From Buddleja alternifolia (lineage: Eukaryota; Streptophyta; Magnoliopsida; Lamiales; Scrophulariaceae), in assembly GCA_019426215.1 (NCBI GenBank), contig CM033394.1, positions 19,302,195 to 19,366,194 on the forward strand: 64,000 nt of DNA. Direction: 5' to 3'. Each line of letters begins with the position of its first letter. Within the stretch, counting starts at the first letter, position 1. The position numbers were made by a program, and so were the translations under genes. Shown here piece by piece: positions 57,663 through 64,000 of this stretch. Below the pieces are notes generated by a model. The model was given only the letters and a program-made list of their open reading frames with translations. It was not told the DNA's origin and ran no database searches.

Positions 57663-58620
57663 CGCTCAAATTTACAGTCATAGATCAGTTACATGTGTCC
57701 ATCTTTGATTATGTCACACATCGATAAAGTATGTGTATATCAAAAGAACTTTATAACCCAACTCAGGACATTTATGATATACATGATATTTATTGTTCAG
57801 CTTTTTAGTACTTAATTAGCACCGCGTTGAAATCTTGATTACCTTTGCTAAATTTCGAGGGTTTACTCTAGGATAAATCCCAACTCAACTTCAATGATGG
57901 TCCTTTGAGTTATTGTGATTTCCGACTTGAAGTTGGATGAATTTAGCTCATAATTTCGTTGAGGTCGACCCTAGCTACAAGAAAATGATATTAGTGTGAT
58001 ATACCAAAATACCTATCTCGAATATATCGGTCCTCGTTAACTCGTATTTATTACTATGCAAAATCGTGGGGCTCTCGGAGTGATTCGTATACGAGGAAGC
58101 GAGGTAAATTGTGTAACAGGTCCCTAACGGAATAGTATTTGCATTACACTCTAGGATCCGCGTGTTTTTATTATGCCGGGTAGGGTCGACCTGTGACCCG
58201 ACCTCACGTGGGCCGATCGGAGCCCTCCACCGAACACACGTGCAAGGGATCCACAGGCAAGATGTCCCATCTATCATTCATTCTACAGTACAGAATGTAA
58301 CACTATAAATACCCTCATTTATTAGGATTTGGGGGACCGAGAATCTGGGCAATAAGTCTTACGAGTCATACTTCGTAAAGCCTGGGTATATCGGAGACTT
58401 GAGAGTACGATCCTAGAATACAAATAAGAGAGACCCTCGTTATACGAATCATAGGAATTCAACCTCCTTACTTGAACTACGTTTAGACTTGATCCTGAAA
58501 AGGTACGTAGGCAGCTCGATTACATCCGAGTGCAGTCTATAGTCTAGAGAGTGCGTTATTAGGTCCGTATTCGAGGTCTTCTTGACTGAGAAGGTGTAGG
58601 TTAAATTCCAAGCTAGGCCA
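57663..58620 (+). repeat. 5' LTR of the Tat-type gypsy element (left edge not defined)
   Basis: The LTR ends CTAGGCCA at 58620, just before the primer-site-like sequence. A TATA box CACTATAAATACC lies at 58301-58313 and a GC-richer U3-like part at 58140-58270. Its left end cannot be fixed because the 3' LTR is outside the window; the LTR may even extend left past the CACTA MITE. Confidence 0.6.
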
Positions 58621-58640
58621 GTTTCCGCCGTCTGTGGGAA
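58621..58640 (+). other. Putative primer binding site of the gypsy element
   Basis: GTTTCCGCCGTCTGTGGGAA directly follows the LTR end; it resembles the TGGCGCCGTCTGTGGGA site common in Tat-type elements, with mismatches in the first bases. Confidence 0.6.
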
Positions 58641-58673
58641 ACTACTCAAGAGTCGCTGGATTTATTGATAGGG

Positions 58674-60245
58674 ATGGAAGGTGATAATTTGAAGGAGAAG
58701 CACGTTCGTATTGAAGACTCGACGTCCGCTGCGTCAGCTAGGAATGTGGGAGATGCTAGCGAAGGAAGGATAACACTGACAAAAGGAGAGTTGGATAAGT
58801 TGATACAGGAGTGAATAGATGAAGTCTTGAATTGTCTGGTAGCATCTGGGGCGGTGACTCCTAATGTGCAGAAGGTACCTACAGCACCTCTGGCACCCAG
58901 GAGACTTTTCCATGGATTAGAAGGAGCTGGTGCAGAACCTAAGAAGAGAGTTGGTATTGCAGTAGAAGGGCAATCAGATGAAGAAGTTGATAGTAGAGTC
59001 GATGCACGTTCAGACCTTCGACGAGGAAAGCAACTTATGCACGGTGAGAGGGAAAAGCCATCTTTGTCGAGGGCGGAAATTGATGATATGTATGAGAAGT
59101 TGGATCGAGTGAGTCGTAGACCAGAAACTCCCCGACCGAGGTTCAGGCCTGTGTCGGCTTTGATGGCTAGAAATTCGCCATTTTGTGAGAGTATAGTAAC
59201 TGAGGAGCCTCCGAGTTCATTCAAAGCCCCTTTTTTGCCTAGTTATGATGAAACGGGAGCACCGGGGCTGCATTTGACGATGTTTGAACAGTTAATGTCG
59301 TTGTATCACCAATCGAATGCGGTTAATGCTCGAGCTTTTGTTACGACACTGGTTGGTCGAGCTCAAGACTGGTTTACTAGTCAGCAACCAGGTTCTATAG
59401 TGTCTTATGAGCAGTTGGTTAAGAGACTTGAGAATCATTTTTTGGCCAACAAGAGAGCCAAGAAGTCTGTATCTCCTATGCTAGGGTTCAAGCAGGGTCC
59501 TAATGAGAGCTTGAGGGAGTTTGTACATCGATTTAATCAGGAAGTATTAGAAATACCTGAATTAACTCATGAGCTTGTGGTAACTTTTCTTTTGTTGGCT
59601 TTGAAAAAAGGTACATTGGCGTCCGCTCTGGCTCGACGGGCACCAAAGGATCAGGAAGAATTAATGCAACTTGAAGAACAATGCATCAATGAGGAAGAAA
59701 TGATTCTATCAAAAGATTCTGAGGCTTGCAAGCCCTCACACGATCGAAGAGATCGAAAAGATAATAGCGATCGATTAGAGGGGTTGAGGTCACAAAAGAA
59801 CCATGAACGACCCCCTCGATACGCTAAATATGAACACTATTCTCCCTTGAATATTTTAAGAGGAAGAGTATTGATGGCGGTGCAGCACCTAAATGCAATT
59901 CAATGGACAAAACCAATGAAAGCACGTTCGAGAGCAAATCCGGGTAAATATTGCCAGTTTTATAAGGATAAAGGGCACGATACTGAGGATTGCTATCAAT
60001 TGAAAGATGAACTCAAACGCTTGATCAAAGATGGTGTCTTGAATGAATTTATTGATCGTACCCTTGCGGCAGTAAGAGCCCCCGAGGCTAATCGCAGTAA
60101 AGAGGTACAACGATCACGAAGCATGTCACCTGATCGATCTCGATATCGAGGAAATGATGACCGATTTTATGACAATCGAAGCTATGGCAGTCGTCATTAC
60201 GACGGGTCCCAAAATAAGGAATATCGCCGAAATGATAATTATTAG
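58674..60245 (+). pseudogene. Gypsy (Tat-type) gag
   Basis: The likely start is the ATG at 58674 (MEGDNLKEKHVRIEDS); a TGA at 58812-58814 interrupts, after which the same frame is open to 60245. The Retrotrans_gag core is at about 59260-59690 (AFVTTLVGRAQDWFTSQQPGS, ENHFLANKRAKKS, ESLREFVHRFNQEVLEI). A degenerate zinc knuckle CQFYKDKGHDTEDC is near 59952, followed by an Arg/Asp/Tyr-rich tail. It would form the capsid of the element. A TAG ends it at 60243-60245, before the protease. Confidence 0.87.
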
Positions 60246-61138
60246 CGAAATGATGACAGGAGAGGTTATGGTACTTATCAAGAAGATCAGCAAAAGGAGC
60301 CTACTAATGTGGCCAGGGCGGAGATACATACAATTACAGGGGGACCCGTGGGGGAGATTCGTCTAGTGTGAGGAAAAGGAACAAGAGGGAAATGCGTGGT
60401 AATCACTATTGTCAGGAGCCTACGAGGGTCTTTTCTGTACAAAATCAGGACCAGCCAATAGCTTTTGACGATAGGGATTACGAAGGCATGATCGTTCCCC
60501 ATAATGACCCAATGGTAATAACAATTGATGTGGCGAACTTTGCTGTACACAAAGTGTTGGTTGATACTGGGAGTTCGGAGGACATAATTTTTTGGGATGT
60601 ATTGCAACAGATGGACCTGGGAAAAGTAAATCGACGAGCAGTGAATACTCCCTTAATGGGTTTCACTGGATCGCAAATTATGCTAAAAGGTTCAATCGAA
60701 CTTGATGTCTCGTTGGGCACATTTCCGAAGAGGAAGACATTGCGAGTGACCTTTCTGGTTGTAGACACTCCTTTTGCTTATAACATGATTGTGGGCAGAC
60801 CTATGCTCAATATGTTTGGGGCTATAGTGTCGACCCCTCATTTAAAAACGAAGATTAAAACTAGGGATGGTATTGGCGAAGTGAGGGGAAATCAACTGGA
60901 GGCTCGAGATTGCTACACTACCTCATTGACGGCAAACTCAAGCAAGAAGAGGAAAAGAGAGTGTACGAGAGTAAATGTCATGGACGAGGATACCAAGGTT
61001 TTGGTTGAGCAGTTGAATAAGAAGCAGATGAGGTTGGATACGCGGGTTCAGCCTGTGGAGCACAAGACGATTCAACTTTTTGAGGGTGATGCAGAGAAGA
61101 CAACAAGGATTAGCGGGCAGTTAAGTCCTACGATGTAG
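60246..61138 (+). pseudogene. Gypsy protease region
   Basis: A frameshift near 60350 leads into the open stretch 60368-61138, which holds the aspartic protease: VLVDTGSSEDIIFWDVLQQM with Asp-Thr-Gly intact, then AYNMIVGRPMLNMFGAIVSTPHL, the typical C-terminal block. A TAG at 61136-61138 separates it from RT; in intact Tat elements the frame continues. Confidence 0.85.
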
Positions 61139-62481
61139 TCAAAGTTGATTGAATTTCTCAAGGCCAATACTAATATTTTTACGTGGAAAGCTGCCAATTT
61201 TCAAGTCATCAACCCTGCGATAATTGTGCGTCATTTTAATGTTAACCCAGAGGCAAGACCAGTTCGTCAGAAATGACAAAATTTTTACCCTGACAAAGAC
61301 GCCATTATCAAAGAAGAACTGAAGAAGCTGCTAGAAGTAGGCTATATATATGAAATTCAATTTACTGAATGGCTAGCAAATGTAGTTCTCGTACCTAAAG
61401 CCGAGAACAAATGGCGCATGTGTACTGATTTTACTGATCTAAACAAAGTTTGCCCTCGGGATCCTTATCCTTTGCCTCGTATTGATTTATTAGTAGATTC
61501 AACTGCAGGTTGTGCTCTGTTAAGCATGATGGATGCCTATCGAGGTTTCAATCAAATTATGATGGCATAAGAAGATAGGGAGAAAACCTCCTTCATCACG
61601 GCACGAGGTGTATATTGTTACAATGTGATGTCGTTTGGACTTCGAAACTCCGGAGCCACGTATCAACGTTTGGTCAATTCGATGTTTGAGGATGAGATTG
61701 GAAATACCATGGAAGTATACATTGACGATATGCTCGTCAAATTTGTGGACGAATCAGACCACTTAAGTAACTTGAAGAAATCATTCACAGTAATGAAACG
61801 ATACGGAATGAAATTGAACCCTAATAAGTGTACATTCGGAGTTCGAGGGGGAAAGTTTTTGGGTTTTATGGTGACCGAACGAGGTATTAAGGCAAATCCT
61901 GAGAAAATCAAGGCCATTTTGAACATGAAATCCCCCTCAAATGTGAAGGATGTACAAAAACTAACAGGGAGAATGGCAAGCTTAAATAGATTTATATCTA
62001 GATCAGCTGATAAAAGACTTCACTTTTTCAAAATCCTACGGAAGGTAAAGAACTTTACATAGACAGAAGAATGTGAGAAAGCCTTCCAATAGCTTAAAGG
62101 ATACCTGGTATCCCTCCGTTACTAACCAAACCTGTTTCCGGGGAACCTCTATTCTTGTACTTAGCTGTCTCTTTAGCAATCATCAGTGCAGTTTTGGTCC
62201 GAGAGGTCGAGAACGAACACAAACCAGTATACTACGTTAGTAAGTTGATTCAAGGGGCTGAATCGAATTATTTGGAGATTGAAAAATGGGCACTGGCTCT
62301 AGTGACTTTCGCTCGTAAGTTAAGACCGTACTTTCAGTCCCATCATATTGTGGTACTAATGAACAAACCACCTAAGCAAGTGTTGGCAAAGCCCGATGTT
62401 TCAGGAAGACTCATAAAATGGGCCATTGAATTAGGAGAATTCAACATCGAATACAGAAGTCATACGGCTCTGAAAGCATAG
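61139..62481 (+). pseudogene. Gypsy reverse transcriptase and first RNase H
   Basis: RT motifs: IKEELKKLLEVGYIYEIQF, WRMCTDFTDLNKVCPRDPYPLPRID, MMDAYRGFNQI, SFGLRNSGATYQRLVNSMF, VYIDDMLVK (catalytic Asp pair), FLGFMVTERGI. The gypsy RNase H follows at 62155-62481 (YLAVSLAIISAVLVREVE, PVYYVSKLIQGAESNYLEIEKWALALV). Disruptions: TGA near 61275, TAA near 61568, TAG near 62060, a frameshift between 62062 and 62155, and TAG at 62479-62481. Confidence 0.88.
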
Positions 62482-63442
62482 ATAATGGCAGATTTCGTTG
62501 TTGAGATGACGACGGAGTCAACCCATGAGGTGACTATAGTGGAATCAGCGAAACCATGGCTGTTACATGTTGATGGATCGTCAATCATGAAACGAGGAGG
62601 AATTGGAATCTGGCTACAAACCCCGGATAGGATGGATATGGAATTTGCAATTAAGTTAAATTTTGATGTAACCAATAATGAAGCAGAGTATGAAGCTCTC
62701 ATTGCCGGGTTGAGAATGGCAAAAGGCTTGCAGGTAAAGATGTTGATGGTTTATACAGACTCGCAGTTAGTGGCCAGGCAGATAGTTGGGTCGTATGAGG
62801 CCAGAGAAAAAATGATGATCAGATATCTGAAAAAAGTGAAGGATATGATGATGGAGCTCGAAAAAGTGGAGTTGCATCAAATCCCCAGAGATGAGAATGA
62901 ACGAGCAGATGCATTGTTGAAATTTGCGAATCAGATTGTGGGGTCGAAGAGTAGAAAGGTAACTTTGCTGGTGGAAGAACACTCGAAAATCGAGGCAACG
63001 ACTTCGATAATACCGGTTATGGTTGAGACGTCGTGGAAGGATGCAATTACGGACTATTTAGTCAAAGACGAGCTACCTGAAAATAAAGTTGGGGCTCGAA
63101 AGATTGTGCTCCGAGCAACAAGGTTTGCAATGATAGATGGAGAGCTATATAAGAGGTCTGTGGGGGGACCACTGTTACGATACTTAGCCCCATCAGAGGC
63201 TGAATATGTTCTACGGGAAATCCACGAAGGGAGTTGTGGAAATCATTCTACAGGAAGATCGTTAGCTCAAAAAGTAACGAGGCAGGGTTATTTTTGGCCT
63301 ACCCTAGTTAGAGATGCATATGAATTTGTCAAGAAATGCCGGGAATGTCAACTGCACTCTAATGAAATACATCAACCAGGAACCCCAATGGAAGCAATAA
63401 AAATTGCTTATCCATTTGATCAACGGGCCATTGATATTCTAG

Positions 63443-63525
63443 GTTGGCATAAACAATCTTATAAGCCCACTTGTTAAAAAACGAGGTGAAACACATGTTA
63501 ACTTGGCTATTATATTCGTTTGCAG
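63443..63525 (+). other. Intron-like 83-nt insertion in gypsy integrase
   Basis: Starts GTTGGCAT and ends TTCGTTTGCAG. It lies inside the conserved IDILG-PFP block; the flanking coding halves are collinear without it and it contains a stop. Its length is not a multiple of three, yet reading frames on both sides (phase 1 of plus strand before, phase 0 after) agree with its exact removal. Whether it is spliced is not known. Confidence 0.55.
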
Positions 63526-63667
63526 GACCTTTCCCTCCAGCCCAACATCAAAATAAGTTTTTTATTGTGGCAATTGAGCATTTCACGAAGTGGATAGAAG
63601 CGGAAGCTGTCGCCCATATTATAAAAAAAGTCATCATTGACTTCATTTGGAAGAATATAATATGCAG

Positions 63668-63744
63668 GTTATTTAACCAAAACAAAATCAAATTAATACG
63701 AATGACAAAGTCCACATTCTCATTTGGAAGAATATAATATGCAG
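63668..63744 (+). other. Second intron-like 77-nt insertion in gypsy integrase
   Basis: A 27-base segment (63644-63670) recurs at 63721-63747 with 50 unrelated bases between. Because the repeated segment contains CAG|GTT, the extra 77 bases are bounded by GT and AG. Removing them restores the conserved FIWKNIICRFGIP block. Likely a filler-type repair event or a newborn intron. Confidence 0.6.
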
Positions 63745-64000
63745 GTTTGGCATACCCCAAATATTGATATCGGACAACGGGACGCAATTCTATGGCAGAG
63801 CTATCACTGATTGGTGTTCAGAGTTGAAAATCCAGCAGAATTTCACTTCGATGGGACATCCTCGAGCTAACGGATTAACGTAGGTTGCCAATTGTATACT
63901 TTTGCAATACTTAAAAACTAGACTCGATGGCGAGCAAACTGGATGGGTAGAAGAATTAACTGGAGTATTATGGGCATACCGAACAACACCTCGTTCATCG

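Larger units (their letters stand above)
62482..64000 (+). pseudogene. Gypsy second RNase H and integrase (continues beyond window)
   Basis: 62485-about 62940 is a second RNase H domain (LHVDGSSIMKRGGIGIWL, NNEAEYEALIAGLRMAKGL, VYTDSQLVARQIVGSY, ENERADALLKFA), the archaeal-type domain that marks the Tat lineage. Integrase follows: the H2C2 finger HEGSCGNHSTG...CRECQLHS, then the core starting IDILG. The core is interrupted at 63443-63525 and 63668-63744 by GT-AG-bounded insertions whose removal keeps one frame. It then reads ISDNGTQFYGRAI and VLWAYRTTPRSS, with a stop in the conserved HPRANG block near 63881. Confidence 0.87.

Noticed and set aside
58646..59224. 192-codon ORF on the minus strand
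   Set aside because: Antisense shadow of the gypsy gag, with no independent motif.

Overview
The window is nuclear DNA from a flowering plant, most likely a eudicot. It is AT-rich and packed with nested Ty1/copia retrotransposons, a CACTA DNA transposon, several short non-autonomous DNA elements and a Tat-type Ty3/gypsy element. I recognise no intact host protein gene, tRNA, rRNA or CRISPR array. Narrower taxonomy is a guess; the element mix would suit an asterid.

Layout. 1-3044: 3' end of a minus-strand SIRE-type copia element (S1: partial LTR and env-like ORF). 3045-5828: 3' LTR and RT/RNase H of a minus-strand copia element (A), inserted in S1. 5829-31377: a minus-strand copia element (D) with a truncated 3' LTR. 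Element C (7882-18542, minus strand), a partly collapsed tandem array flanked by the target duplication ttgaa, is inserted in D's RT. A CACTA transposon (24294-29867, target duplication att) is inserted in D's 5' LTR. 31378-51198: a plus-strand copia element (E) of the same family as A, without a 5' LTR. A plus-strand SIRE-type element (S2, 36151-50267, target duplication ctcct) splits E's 3' LTR. 51199-57662: AT-rich DNA with Mutator-, hAT- and CACTA-type non-autonomous elements, a LINE 3' remnant and a possible Helitron end. 57663-64000: LTR, gag, protease, RT, two RNase H domains and integrase of a plus-strand Tat-type gypsy element that runs off the window.

Every retroelement reading frame carries stops or frameshifts, so nothing here looks autonomous. 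The CACTA element encodes, in about twelve exons, a Transposase_24-like protein fused to a Ulp1/C48 cysteine peptidase with its catalytic residues intact, but with three nonsense codons and no TNP2-type transposase.

The most unusual structures are: (1) hairpins in the leaders of C and D, at four corresponding slots, whose loops repeat a motif particular to each element; (2) two adjacent near-perfect palindromes in the C leader; (3) two GT-AG-bounded insertions of 83 and 77 nt in the gypsy integrase, whose removal would restore the frame; (4) a templated-filler junction that collapsed the C array; (5) a copy of S2's 3' flank placed just after its 5' LTR; and (6) a short CpG-containing motif scattered through the LTRs and ORFs of the SIRE elements. 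Divergences quoted are counts by eye, not computed alignments.
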